64,000 bases of DNA, taken from positions 62,001 through 126,000 of the forward strand of contig JBEWZL010000036.1 of the NCBI GenBank assembly GCA_045837725.1, read 5' to 3'. This document shows, in pieces, positions 19,809 to 31,294 of the stretch (the first letter of the stretch is position 1; each line of letters starts with the position of its first letter). The notes beneath the pieces were generated by a model. The model saw nothing but the letters and a program-made list of their open reading frames with translations. It did not search any database and was not told the DNA's origin. Position numbers and translations under genes: made by a program. The DNA is from Vermamoeba vermiformis (taxonomy: Eukaryota > Tubulinea > Echinamoebida).

Positions 19809-22800
19809 ATGGGTTGCTCAAGTTCTGCTGCTCGCGAACCTCCATCAGTATGTCTCAAGTAGATCTCTGGAAATTTGATCGCGTATTCAAAATTAACTTA
19901 CTCCCATTTTCAATAATTATTTAAATTATATTCGGATAGCATAATGTTACTCAATCGAAATTACCCTTCACCGAAAGTAAGATCGGAAAGATTTTCTTAT
20001 TGAATGGATGCGAGAATCTTTTCACAGACAACTTCATTGCTGATTATTTTTATGATAGGACGATGAATTAAACAGAAGATTCTCTGCTCCACCTACTCCT
20101 CGCAGTGGTTCTCCTGGTATGCGAGTAGTTTTAGTCCCTGATATTTTAATTCTTCGACTATAGTAAATGGAGATTGATGTATATTCAATACATTAATATG
20201 GCATAACAATTATATTTATCACAATATTATGGAAATTTAATCTTTAATTTCTCAGGTACTGCCCGCCGTCAGGTCGAAAAACCTGTATTGGATCCGGTAC
20301 GTATAAATTCGAATTTACGAGAGTATAATAGCACTTTGATATGAATATTACTTGAAATTGAATTTCAATTATTATTCTTTTGAGAACATCAACTTGACAC
20401 GTGCAACTCGTGTTATAATCTCACGAACATGACACTAATGAGCCCTAAAAATAGACTCAGGGTGCTGCGACATCAACGAGCGGCAGTCAATCTCAGAGCG
20501 CAGAACAAGAACAGCGTGCTGCGGAATTAAAGCGCCAAGAAGAGCAAGCACGAGTTCAAAAGGAGAAAGACGCGGCTGAACGAAAGGCCCGTGAAGAAGA
20601 AGAGGCTCGTGTTCAGAAACAACGCGAGGCTGAACTCGCTGAAGAGGAGCACAAGCGCCAGGAGTTGTTGAAACAAGCCAAGCTGCGCGAAGAAGAGGCT
20701 GAAAGACTGCAGCGTGAAAAGGAGCAAGCTGAACGCAAGGCTCGCGAAGAAGAAGAGGCCAGACTTCAACACGAAAGAGCCCAAAAAGAAAAAGAAGAAG
20801 CTGAGCGCAAGGCTCGCGAAGAAGAAGAGGCTCGTCTTCAAAAGGAGAAGGAAGAGGCTGAACGCAAAGCCCGTGAAGAAGAGGAAGCTCGTGTTCAGAA
20901 AGAAAAAGAAGAGGCCGAACAACGACGTCTTGAAGAAGAGCGTCTAGCACACGAGAAGAAGCTTCAAGAAGAAGAGGCTGCAAGATTGCGCGAGAAAGAA
21001 GAAGCTGACAGACGGGCCCGTGAAGAAGAGGAGGCTCGCGTTCAACGTGAAAAGGAGGAAGCTGAGCGCAAGGCTCGCGAAGAGGAAGAGGCACGTCTTC
21101 AAAAGGAGAAGGAAGAGGCTGAACGTAAAGCCCGTGAAGAGGAAGAAGCTAGAATCCAAAAGGAAAAGGAAGAAGAAGAGGCCAGACTCCAACGTGAAAA
21201 GGAAGAGGCCGAGCGCAAGGCTCGCGAAGAAGAAGAAGCACGTGTTCAACGTGAAAAAGAGGAGGCTGAACGCAAAGCCCGTGAGGAGGAAGAAGCTAGA
21301 ATCCAACGTGAAAAAGAAGAAGCTGAACGTAAGGCCCGTGAAGAAGAGGAGGCTCGTCTTCAAAAAGAAAAGGAAGAAGAGGAGGCCAGACTCCAAAAAG
21401 AAAAAGAAGAGGCTGAGCGCAAGGCTCGTGAAGAGGAAGAGGCCAGACTTCAAAAGGAGAAAGAAGAGGCTGAACGTAAAGCCCGTGAAGAGGAAGAGGC
21501 TCGTATTCAAAAAGAAAAGGAAGAAGCTGAGCGCAAGGCTCGTGAAGAGGAAGAGGCTAGAGTCCAACGCGAGAAGGAGGAAGCTGAGAGAAAGGCTCGC
21601 GAAGAAGAAGAGGCACGTGTTCAAAAAGAAAAAGAAGAAGCTGAACGTAAGGCTCGCGAGGAAGAAGAAGCTAGAATCCAAAAGGAAGAAGAAGAGGCCA
21701 GACTCCAACGTGAAAAGGAAGAGGCCGAGCGCAAGGCTCGCGAAGAAGAAGAAGCACGTGTTCAACGTGAAAAAGAGGAGGCTGAACGCAAAGCCCGTGA
21801 GGAGGAAGAGGCACGTCTTCAAAAGGAGAAGGAAGAGGCTGAACGTAAGGCCCGTGAAGAAGAGGAAGCTCGTGTTCAGAAAGAAAAGGAAGAAGCCGAA
21901 CGCAAGGCTCGTGAAGAGGAAGAAGCTAGACTCCAACGTGAAAAAGAAGAAGCTGAGCGCAAGGCTCGTGAAGAAGAAGAGGCTAGAGTCCAAAAGGAGA
22001 AAGAGGAAGCTGAACGTAAAGCGCGCGAAGAAGAGGAGGCTAGAGTTCAACGCGAGAAAGAAGAAGCTGAACGCAAGGCTCGCGAAGAAGAAGAAACCAG
22101 AATCCAACAAGAAAAGGAAGAGGCCGAGCGCAAGGCTCGTGAAGAGGAAGAGGCTCGCGCCCAACAAGAGAAAGAGGAGGCTGAACGTAAAGTCCGCGAA
22201 GAAGAGGAGCTTCAAAAGCAAGAAGCTGAGCAACCCAGTGAGCAAACCACCGAGACTGCTGAGACTGAAACCGGTGAGCCTGCTGAAGGAGAAGAGACTG
22301 GTGAACAGTTGACCGAATCTGCCGTTGACTTGGCAGTGAGCGATCGTCCTCGTTTGCAAACTGCCAAGAAAGGTCGCGTTTTGAAGCGACAACCTACTTT
22401 GCGCGATCCTTCGCAAGTGTTAGTTGAAGAGCGTGAGAAGATGATTGAGGCTGGCGAGATTACGCGCAGTGAACTCAGCGTGTCAAAGATTGAAGACGAA
22501 GAAACTCCAACTGAAGAGGGTGCTCAAGAACAGCCTGCTGAAGAACCCAAAAGTGAGTGTACCGCGTATACTTCTACGAACTATAACTAACTGAGTGTGC
22601 TACAGAGAAGTACGTGCCCCCTGGTGCCAAGGGCATGAATCTGTTGGCGATGGTCGGTGCTCCTAAGGGAGGCATGCCCAAGCTGAAGAAGACCACCAAG
22701 ACGGAAGATGAGCCGCAAAAGGAAGAAGAGAGTGCGCCAGTGGACTTCAGAGCCAACTTGAAGAAGTCTGCCCCACCTGGTGCCGTCAAATTGCCTATGC

Positions 22801-22823
22801 CTGTCTTGCCGAAGAAGGCGTAA
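19809..22823 (+). CDS. N-myristoylated protein with very long ER/K single alpha-helix
   Basis: 817 aa from exons 19809-19847, 20059-20116, 20256-20296, 20455-22552 and 22606-22823. It starts MGCSSSAAREPP: Gly2 for N-myristoylation and Cys3 for palmitoylation, so membrane anchoring is predicted. A short linker with TPRSGSPG leads into about 570 residues built from a 19-aa unit, AERKAREEEEARVQREKEE, in ~23 copies. Alternating acidic and basic residues with little hydrophobic seam suggest a single alpha-helix (ER/K) rather than a coiled coil. A Glu/Thr-rich stretch follows, then a basic C-terminal tail with KKYVPPGAKGMN and VDFRANLKKSAPPG, the latter resembling actin-binding protein tails. No enzyme domain. 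A membrane-cortex strut is a hypothesis. Confidence 0.8.
20557..22213 (+). repeat. 57-bp coding tandem repeat (19-aa ER/K unit)
   Basis: About 23 full copies of the 57-nt unit encoding AERKAREEEEAR(V/L/I)Q(R/K)EKEE, with partial units near 20900-21010, 21160-21195, 21375-21400 and 21685-21705. Synonymous codons vary between copies while residues barely change, so protein-level selection is visible. The repeat produces long open frames in other frames and on the opposite strand, which are artefacts. Confidence 0.85.
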
Positions 22824-23135
22824 GTAGTCCTGATAATTATGAGTACTTGAACTGGTTGTTAATTTGATCTATTTAGTGATGACAATTAAGCGGTGCAGCA
22901 ATCATTCAACTAGCTACTGGACCATATTTAGGCTGCAATATCCCACGGTTGCAGCTGTTGATCACTGACACCTAAATTTTTGTTTTGTTTGTTTTGTTGC
23001 ATGACAATGTATAGTTTATAAATTAACCTCTTTCGCACACCTTGTTTGAATGCGACAGTTAGCGAACAATAGGCCATAAACATCTCCAACGGATATCCAG
23101 CACACAAAAAACAGAAGTCGTGAGGTAAGAGATAT
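22824..23135. other. Convergent intergenic region
   Basis: 312 bp between the stop codons of the helix protein and ARV1. AT-rich with a TTTTGTTTTG run near 22980-22997. No coding or structured element seen. Confidence 0.5.
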
Positions 23136-24281
23136 TTACACTATGAATACAATGTAGCCTGGCTCGTACAAGTGCAACATGAGTCTGCAGCCCAATTGAA
23201 CTGCAAAGCTAATGAACACGATGAGCAGGGCCGTCAGTGTGCGGCTGTTCAAAAACACTGCGAGTCAATGTTAGACAAGTGTCAAAAGTGTCAAAAATGT
23301 CACGCGTACCTTTCAGCGAGACCACCAACGAGCTCAACAAAAACACATTGAGCACGACTATGAAGCTCAAGGGATAGTCCCACACGATCATTAACAAGAA
23401 CAACGGCTTTCCAAAATTGGCAAGTATGATGGCCATAATAAGGTAGTTGTATCTGCCAGGGGAGATTAGTAAGGCCTAAGAGAGAGGAATATTGGAACTT
23501 ACTTGATCTCAATGCCGAATGATTTGGCTCGAAAAGCAACGAGTGCAACTACAGAGAGCATAAATACTAGTACCTCGAGTGTCACTGCGATGAATATAAA
23601 CAGATGTTGTTCGGCCATGGGATTGGTGTTGGATTCGAGTCGGCTGTTGTGTGTGTTGAGCGAGAACGAGAATATCGATGTGGTCAATGAGAAGGGTTCT
23701 TCATGACTCTTCAATAAGCGGTACCATTGTACGTCTATATATATGAGGTACATTAATATTGATTGACGATTGGTGCGTTTACGTACAAGTTGCAAAAAAC
23801 AGTGATATTAAGAATAGCTTGATGTATGCAGTCTAAATATAATATTTAGTTGATTCGATAGCGAGAGGTGTTATATTACGCACGTGTATGCCTGTCTCTT
23901 TGAAAGGCAGTCGATTAAAGAGGATGTGTCGATAGACTTGCGGCTTATGCAGTATTAAGTCCAAAAATATTACAACAAAATCGTGTTCCACATATTTATC
24001 GGCAATCTTATGGCAGTGAGGCTGTTTGAATCGTGTCAATGTAAGATCTTTTGTCCAAAATTCAATTTAAATTCAAAAAATAGAAACAAATTCTGCATTG
24101 ATAAAATACGCATCACGTAACAACATACAGTAGATTAGTATGCTTAAAAATTATTCCTAAATTATTTGATAATTTTTTTTTGACCACGTCAGATCTAACT
24201 TACACATCTATTTAGTCGGACATTGCCGTGGCTGACCTTGGCTGTCTCTGCAATCTCTCCACCACATTCTACACAAATCAT
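23136..24281 (-). CDS. ARV1: ARV1-family sterol/lipid homeostasis membrane protein
   Basis: Endoplasmic reticulum membrane protein involved in sterol and GPI-lipid homeostasis. Exons 24281-24204, 24021-23884, 23832-23787, 23734-23503, 23452-23310 and 23257-23136 encode 252 aa. The N-terminal zinc ribbon is visible as CVEC and, across the first intron, RCPHCH. It is followed by KYVEHDFVVIFLDLILHKPQVYRHILFNRL, the ARV1 hallmark region. Several hydrophobic segments follow (IKLFLISLFF, LFIFIAVTLEVLVFML, YLIMAIILANFGKPLFLL, FIVVLNVFLLSSLVV, ALLIVFISFAVQLG). ATG is 117 bp from the divergent epimerase start. Confidence 0.9.
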
Positions 24282-24398
24282 CGGTGCATATATACAAAGG
24301 TGCAATGTGACCTGTGATCGACTGCTTCTAGAAGATTGATAAAAACTTTCTTCGGGCGCCGTTCATTTTAATACCGATTAACAATCAACAAACACAAC

Positions 24399-25251
24399 AT
24401 GAGCAAACCAGACGTCAAGGGCATTATTGCACCTAGTTTATTGAGCGGTGACTTCGCTCGCTTTGGTGAGGACGCCAAGAAGATGATCGACTTTGGAGCG
24501 GATTGGTTGCACGTCGACGTGATGGACGGCCATTTCGTACCCAACTTGACTATTGGTCCTCCTGTTGTGCAAAGTTTGCGCAAGTATTTGGGTGCCTCAG
24601 CGTTCTTGGACTGTCATTTAATGATCGAATCTCCTGAAAAATGGATTCAGCAATTTGCAAAGGCAGGAGCATCATCTGTCACACTTCATATTGAAACTTT
24701 GCGTATGTACAACAAATATCTCCAGTAATTATTACTGTAGAAATATTTTTCTTTTAAAGATATTTTTCGCACGCATTTTTCAAGTTATGCTAATTGATAC
24801 AAATATCCAATAGCAGTATTTTACATTAATTATGGTATTATCGATCTAATTTTTTTCTGTAGCGGATCCCACCCCAGTTCTCGAAGAGTGCCACAAGCTG
24901 GGCATTAAAGTTGGTCTTTCAGTGAAGCCCAAGACAGCCATTGAGACAGTATTTCCTTATTTGGACAAAATCGACGTGGTGCTGATCATGACCGTCGAGC
25001 CAGGCTTCGGAGGTCAAGCCTTCATGCCCGAGATGATGACCAAAGTCAAGGCCCTCGACACTGAACTGCGTGCTCGCGGATTGCGTGCGCAAGTGCAGAT
25101 TGAAGTCGATGGCGGCCTCAACGAGGTCAATGTGCACGAGGCTGCCAAGCACGGTGCGAATGCTATTGTCGCTGGCAGTTCAATTTTTGGCTCGAAGGAC
25201 CCTGCAGCTACTATCAAGCACATGCGCGAGGCTGTCAATGCGCAGTTTTAA
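24399..25251 (+). CDS. RPE: Ribulose-phosphate 3-epimerase
   Basis: Interconverts ribulose-5-phosphate and xylulose-5-phosphate in the pentose phosphate pathway. Two exons, 24399-24702 and 24863-25251, give 230 aa, the normal size for this TIM barrel. [57 protein letters not shown] and VDGGLNEVN carry the conserved catalytic Asp and metal-binding His residues. No targeting sequence, so cytosolic. Poly(A) signal AATAAA just after the stop. Confidence 0.97.
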
Positions 25252-25337
25252 TCGCGGATCTGCTTGTTGTAAATAAAACAGAATCGATTGATTACACTCC
25301 GATGAATTTATTTATTACATTATGCCACAGAATCAAC

Positions 25338-27993
25338 TTAATAGTATCCTAGCGGATCGTCTTTAGTCTCCAATAATTTAATCGATGACGTTCTGATTGC
25401 TGATAAAAATTGTTGCAGATCCAGCTTTGAAAATGATGCGTATAATTTGTGATGTTCATCTGCAATAATATCTGCTAGTTGTATACTCTCGTCGTATCGT
25501 TGTGAATCTTCTAATATGTGGTGCAGTAACATTGTAACTTTTGGAATCATCATCTTGCGCAGCAGATCCATTTCACTTTCACGATCTGTCACACAATTAT
25601 AAGCACATGTTGAATAGTCATGGCTCGATATACATACCAGGGTCGTCTTCGTGAGGGGGCACTGGTCGTGGATCAACCAACCAGCCGTGCGGATAGAGCA
25701 GCACACGTCGCAAACTGTCGATGGTGACACCTGTCAACTCATCGTCCACCGCTGACCACTCGCGCATTTGCAGATCATAGCGCTGTTGTTTTTGTTTGGC
25801 TGCAAGTTCAGCAGACACAGGCGGTACACCAGCAGGGATGGGACTCGGTGGCACTGGTCTCAGGGCTCGATGTCGCTCCCACTCGTCGTACTGTGTCAGG
25901 GCTGTCTGCAAGGTCCACAGTGCTGCCATGTCACGCAGCCACGGTGCCACAGCTGGATCGGAGTCCATGCCGCGCTCACGGAGTGCTGCCAGCAGTGAGA
26001 GTGGTGCCGTGGTGAGCGGTGCAGTGCCCGTCATGCTGCGTGTCACACCTTGATCGACCGTCTCCAGCACTGCACGTGCACCAGGCCAGTCGTGACGCAA
26101 CAAGAGTGCGCGCACGTGATGAGTGGCTGTGCGCAGAGCTTTGGGCCAGAGTGAGGGACTGCGACTGAGCCACGCCAAGGCCACGAGCGGTGCTTGCGCC
26201 GTCTTCTTCGTGTCAGCCGCTGGTGTGCTCGGTGCTGCACCGCGGAGTTGTGCCACACGGGCCATTGAAGCCACCACATCGAGGCCACAACGACGTGCTG
26301 CACGCAGAGCTTCGTCTTCAGGGCCTTGAAGTCGTGCCAAGAATCGCGCGTATCTGTCGGTCTGTTCGCGCGCACCCAAGAGCTGTGCGCAATACAGTGC
26401 CACGTGCCAGGCCGGGTGTGGCGGAGTGCGGTTCTCAATGTGATCAATCCACGCGTGCAGCAGTGCTTGTGCCTCCACTTCGCAGTCAGTCCAGCCGCCC
26501 GTTGCAGCTCTGATCGCGAGTGCGGTGTGTGCTGCAAATCTGAGCAGCGACGAGCGAGCCACAGGTGAGATGTTGGACTGCGACTCGGCATTGAACACCG
26601 CGCCGTGCAGTGCTTTGACGGTCTCGGAATAACTCTCCAAAGCGACCAATCGCTGCACAGTGTGATAAATATCTTGGTGACTCTGTCGCACTTTGGCATC
26701 CTGACTCGCTTGCAGGCGCGTGAATATTTCGCCCAAGTCCAGCGCCGTGCCACTCGTCGCAGCAGCAATCACCTCGCGTGCCTCGTCGTCAATCAGCGGG
26801 GTGCAGTGCTGCACGAGCCACTCGTCCACGTGCTGATCAATCGCCACGCGCACGTGTGACCAGAGACAGTCCTCCCAGCTCTCGCACACACCGAGCATGC
26901 CCTCCAAGTGTCCAGCCAGTGCGCCGTACACTGCCTTCTCGTGCGGACTGAGATCGCCGCTGTGCATGATGGCACGCACGGTGTGTTTGTAGAGTGCTCG
27001 CTCGGGCAGGGCAGATTTGACGCCCAACAGTGTAGCTGCGCGCCAATCTTGACCGAACGAGTGACACGTGCTGACGAGTGAGCTCTCGGCCTCATTGCGC
27101 TCATCGACTGTGCGACCTGAGCGCAACATGTGCCACAACTGCCGTACGAGTGCGTCATTGGCCTCTTTGTCCAACACATCGGCTGATTGTGTGCGTGCCA
27201 GCCAGTCTGGGTGCATGGACAGCGCGCCTTTGAGGGCGTCTTTGGCCTTTCTGAAGGTGCGTTGATAGGAGGCATCGCGCACATCTTCAAACAAAACACG
27301 CTCTTCGCGATATGTCTGTTCGAGCCATGTTTCAAGCACCTGCACTGCATCAGTAACGTATTATCGGAGCTGAGAGCGGATGTGTCTACCTTCAACTTGC
27401 GCACGTCTTGATTCTCGTGCAACAGCTGTCTGATGAGCACTAGCTGGTCCTGGGCAGCAGAGAGTTGCAGCTCTTGTTCAAACAGTTGATCGCCTTTGTT
27501 TTGCTTCTCTTGCCACAGCGCCGCTAACAGCCGCCACGTATTCATTTCGCGTTTCAACAGCTCGTACTCGCCTTCTAATTTGATGCGTTCGATCGATCGT
27601 TCTGGTTGTTGCGGAATAACGCGTTTTAATTCTTCTTCGCGCTGTTGAATGGAGGTAATAAAATTTTGCAGCAGTTCAATCGGATCTGTGAGCAGACTGT
27701 CTATTCCTCGCGCAAATTTAAAGTCCAAATTGCTGTCTTTATCGTCATCAAATTCTTCTTCGAAATAATCATCTTGGTCCTATTGTGTGCATTAGAAAGG
27801 GCTACAATTAATCGCGGCATAATTTTTTCAAATTATAAATATTATAATGCAATGATAAGCCTGATAACGGTGCATTCAGCGATAATATGAAACAATAAAA
27901 TATTATTAAATTATTTACAATTGATAGAATAGTTGATGAATCGTCAGATCAGCCGATCGGATCTCTTACCATAAATATATCATTATCGTCCAT
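25338..27993 (-). CDS. NUP107: Nucleoporin Nup107
   Basis: Structural subunit of the Y (Nup107-160) complex of the nuclear pore. First exon 27993-27970 encodes MDDNDIFM; the second starts at 27779 with an acidic stretch (DQDDYFEEEFDDDD). The core reads PIELLQNFITSIQQREEELK, FGQDWRAATLLG, SPHEKAVYGALAGHLEGMLGVCESWEDCLWSHVRVAIDQHVDEWL, all diagnostic of Nup107. A short last exon ends LETKDDPLGYY (stop at 25338). All helical, no membrane segment. Divergent from the SLC35F-like gene with 233 bp between starts. Confidence 0.9.
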
Positions 27994-28226
27994 CTTGGGC
28001 AAGCAAAATAAATATCACTCAATCTATTTTGTATGTGGACTATGGCTCGTCAATAGCAAGGGCCAATGATATTTTTCAGGCCACAGAAAATAGCCCATTT
28101 TTGAGCGCCAAGCAATTTGCACGAGCCCGCAAGCAATTATTATTATTATTTATCGTGTATATTAATAGCACACATAGCCTTATTGGCCAAAATGAAACTA
28201 TAACGGTGTGAAAGGAACAATCGGAA

Positions 28227-29536
28227 ATGAAATTGAGCAGATGGGTCCTCGGAGTGACACTCCTCGTTGGAGTCGTGATTATATGGGTGGGATCATCTGT
28301 ATTAATGCAATATATATTTTTAGAACAGGATTTTCCACATCCGTTCTTTCTGACTTACTTTTCAACCACCTTATTTTCACTCTATTTATTTGGATTCGCA
28401 TTTTCAAAAAAATGGCGTGATGCCAGAGGCCATGTAGAGTGGAGGCCGGTGCCTACGGAAGAACCTCAAGGTATAATAATATATATTCCAACATGGATCT
28501 GTCTCGTAACAATTTAATTTGCAATGCAGGCGATGAGCACGAAGTAATTTCCAGTGAAGCACATTTAATAGAGCAGGAAGAATATATTCAAAGCGCTGAA
28601 GTTCAAATATTATCACCAAAACAAGTACGTTTTCTAGATGCGTTATCCCCGAAATTGACCTTAGTTGTTCAGGTTATGAAAATCAGTCTTCTATTCTGCC
28701 CTGTATGGTTCATTGCCAATTACGCCTACAATTCTAGTTTGGTGTTGACGACTGTAGCGAGTAACACGATTTTAAGTGCCACTTCTGGCTTCTTCACGCT
28801 GCTGTTCGGCACCATGTTCCGAGTGGAAGAGTTCTCTTGGGGCAAGTTATTGGCTACAATGATATGGTACATGGTGTTATCAATGCCGACCTTAGTACTA
28901 ATATACCATTTACAGTATTGGTGGTGTAGCGCTAGTGACACTAGTTGACACGCAACAAGGCACCTCATCAATTATCGGTGACGCGGTGGCAATGGGCTCG
29001 GCGGTATTCTACGGCCTGTATGTCTCGTTGTTGCGCAAGAAAGTTAAAAATGAACAACAAGTGCCCATGCCCATGTTCTTCGGTATGTCACGAACTGTCA
29101 TTTCGTTGCAGGTCACTGTTTGACACGTGTCATTGCAGGATTCGTCGGCATGTTCAACTGTCTCATGCTGTGGCCATTCATGATACTGCTGCACTACACT
29201 GGCGTTGAGACCTTTGAGTTCCCACCAGCCAAAGTGCTGCTCTATTTAGTCGTGAATGGTCTGATCGGCACTGTGCTCTCAGATCTGCTCTGGAGTTACG
29301 CCATATTCTTCACTTCACCCACTGTGGCGACTGTTGGCTTGTCATTGACCATTCCATTGGCCATTGTCGTGGAGCTGTTCTTAAACAAGCGCACATTCTC
29401 GGTCTACTATTTCTTGGGCTCAGCACTAGTCTTGTCTGCTTTCTTGGCCGTGAACATCACGACACGCGACAAAGAGAAGCAGTTGATTGCACGTGTCAAA
29501 GGCGCGTGTTGCAAGCCACGGGATGCCCTGGATTAA
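28227..29536 (+). CDS. SLC35F-like drug/metabolite transporter
   Basis: Multi-span membrane transporter of the DMT superfamily, closest in look to SLC35F5. It begins MKLSRWVLGVTLLVGVVIIWVGSS; about ten hydrophobic segments follow, including MKISLLFCPVWFIANYAYNSSL, VLTTVASNTILSATSGFFTLLFG, DAVAMGSAVFYGLYVSLLRKK, FVGMFNCLMLWPFMILLHYTG and YAIFFTSPTVATVGLSLTIPLA. SNTILSATSG and the ATVGLSLTIPLAI helix are typical of this family. Small introns at about 28470-28529, 28868-28916 and 29083-29138; the last contains TGACACGTGTCA followed by TTGCAG, the only exact copy outside the first 17 kb. Substrate unknown. Confidence 0.85.
29121..29132. promoter_or_regulatory. Isolated TGACACGTGTCA palindrome in an SLC35F-like intron
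   Basis: Exact 12-bp palindrome eight bases upstream of an intron 3' end. The context (GTTTGACACGTGTCATTGCAG) is nearly the same as at 11857-11878, 13661-13680 and the coding copy at 11974-11985. Confidence 0.5.
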
Positions 29537-29609
29537 TGGGTGCCACTGATGTACATAGCCGCGCGTTAATATAAACGCTTTTTATTTGCAGACAACAGAG
29601 CGGATCTGT

Positions 29610-31100
29610 CTAATAAGTCAAAGGTCTGGGGGTCATAAAGGCATCGACCATATCATCAGTGACGTATTGACGAGCGTCTTTGTGCTTTTGAACGAGCTTG
29701 ACGAGCAAATCAATCAAAATCTTCTTGACCTCGCTGGTCATCATCTTGCCAGTCTTGTATTTGTCGCGAATATCGTTCAACTTGACGTCATCGTCCATGA
29801 AGAAGGTGAGCCATTGATAACTCACATCGATGTCAACATCAGCACCCAATCGGCGTTGTTCTTCAGCGCTCATTTGACCGCCAGAGAATGCGTGGTGCAC
29901 AATCTTGCTCTTGATTTGTTCGGGGGTGTCGGTCAAGAAGACAGCTGAAGTCTCGCTGCTGGCACTCATCTTGGTCTTGTGGCCTTGGAGCGCGGGGAAA
30001 AACTTGCTGTGAATCAAGGCAGGCTTCAAATAGCCGAGACGAGGAGCCACGTCACGAGTCATGCGGAAGTAAGGGTCCTACGGAACAATAAGCACATTGT
30101 ACTGCAGTATTGATGAGTGCTGAGTGTACCTGGTCGATGGCACAAGGAATCAAGCATCGAATGTCAACACGCGTGCCAAAGATGTGCGGGAATGAGTTGG
30201 GGAATGAAGGAGCTGCTTGGACTGCGGGGAAAGCGAATTTACCGATGGAAGAGCTGTCGTTGAAACCGAAAATACCCTTGGCTTGATTGCCAGTCACTGA
30301 CTTTTGGATCTTCAAAATGTTGGGGTACATGGTGCTGTTAACCACTCGTTAGCACAGTTTGCTAATATATATAATACTGCATTGTACTCACCCGACGTAG
30401 TCCAAGTCGGAGAAAATAAATGTTTTGTTGATATCGAAGCCCAAGGCAATAATGTCTCGAGCATTTTCGCGCGTGTATCGTTTGCACTCTTCCAAGGTCA
30501 AATCTTTCCACAAGAACTTCTCGTCGTCAGTCATTTGAATCACCAAAGGCACATTGAAGGCGTCTTGGAGGTACCTATATAATAAAATCAGTGGCCAGTA
30601 AATCGAATTATTAATTACTTGGTGAAGATGAAAGGAATCAAATGTCCCAAGTGAAGTGCCTCGCTGGAGGGACCACGGCCAGTGTACAAATAGAAGGGCT
30701 TGCCACTCTCGTAAGCATCCAACAACTCTTTCAGATCTCTGGCGATGGATGTCATTAGAGTACGTTGCATAGTAGAAAAAATATTCAATATTTTTTGCAA
30801 ATGATATTGCTGGTATTTACTGCATATTTGGAAGTAATTGAATTTTTTTAATTAACCGATCCAAAATATAATTTACCTATGAGAGAAGAAATATCCTCTT
30901 TTTAACCACGGGTGCGCAGGCTTCTTAGTAATTCGCTCAATACGCTCGATCAATTCGTTGCTCACTCTTTCGCATCCAAACTGAGCGATCAGCTTATCAT
31001 AATCAATTCCTCCAGGACCTGCTTCCACTGTCCAAGGATCAACCACTTGATGGTGGTGTTCAGTAGGTTGTTCAGTTTGGTGTTGTTGTTGCTCAGCCAT
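29610..31100 (-). CDS. WARS1: Tryptophanyl-tRNA synthetase, cytoplasmic
   Basis: Class I aminoacyl-tRNA synthetase charging tRNA-Trp. It starts [11 protein letters not shown] and runs in about five exons. The HIGH-type motif is HLGHLIPF within [18 protein letters not shown], the KMSKS equivalent is KMSAS, and [20 protein letters not shown] is the eukaryotic N-terminal patch. [17 protein letters not shown] and [10 protein letters not shown] are also family signatures. Ends TPRPLTY. No presequence, so cytosolic. Head-to-head with PCNA, 194 bp between start codons. Confidence 0.95.
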
Positions 31101-31294
31101 GGTCGCTCACTGACAGACGTAACGAAAAATGAAGATCGCGAGTGAGGTGACTGAAGCATCCCAGAATGAAGTGTCGATGGAGGAGCGACGAGGAGACGTT
31201 CGATCACTTGTAAGGCTGAAGTAGTGCATTCGTTTAGAGACTTGACCAAGCATGTACTTCAATTTTTTCTCTTGACCAAAGGAGTCAACCTCAA

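Noticed and set aside
20944-22416. 490-aa open frame on the minus strand, and a 430-aa alternative plus-strand frame at 21020-22312
   Set aside because: Both are by-products of the 57-bp repeat; they encode biased Leu/Phe or Lys/Arg strings with no domain, while the main frame keeps residues constant through synonymous change.
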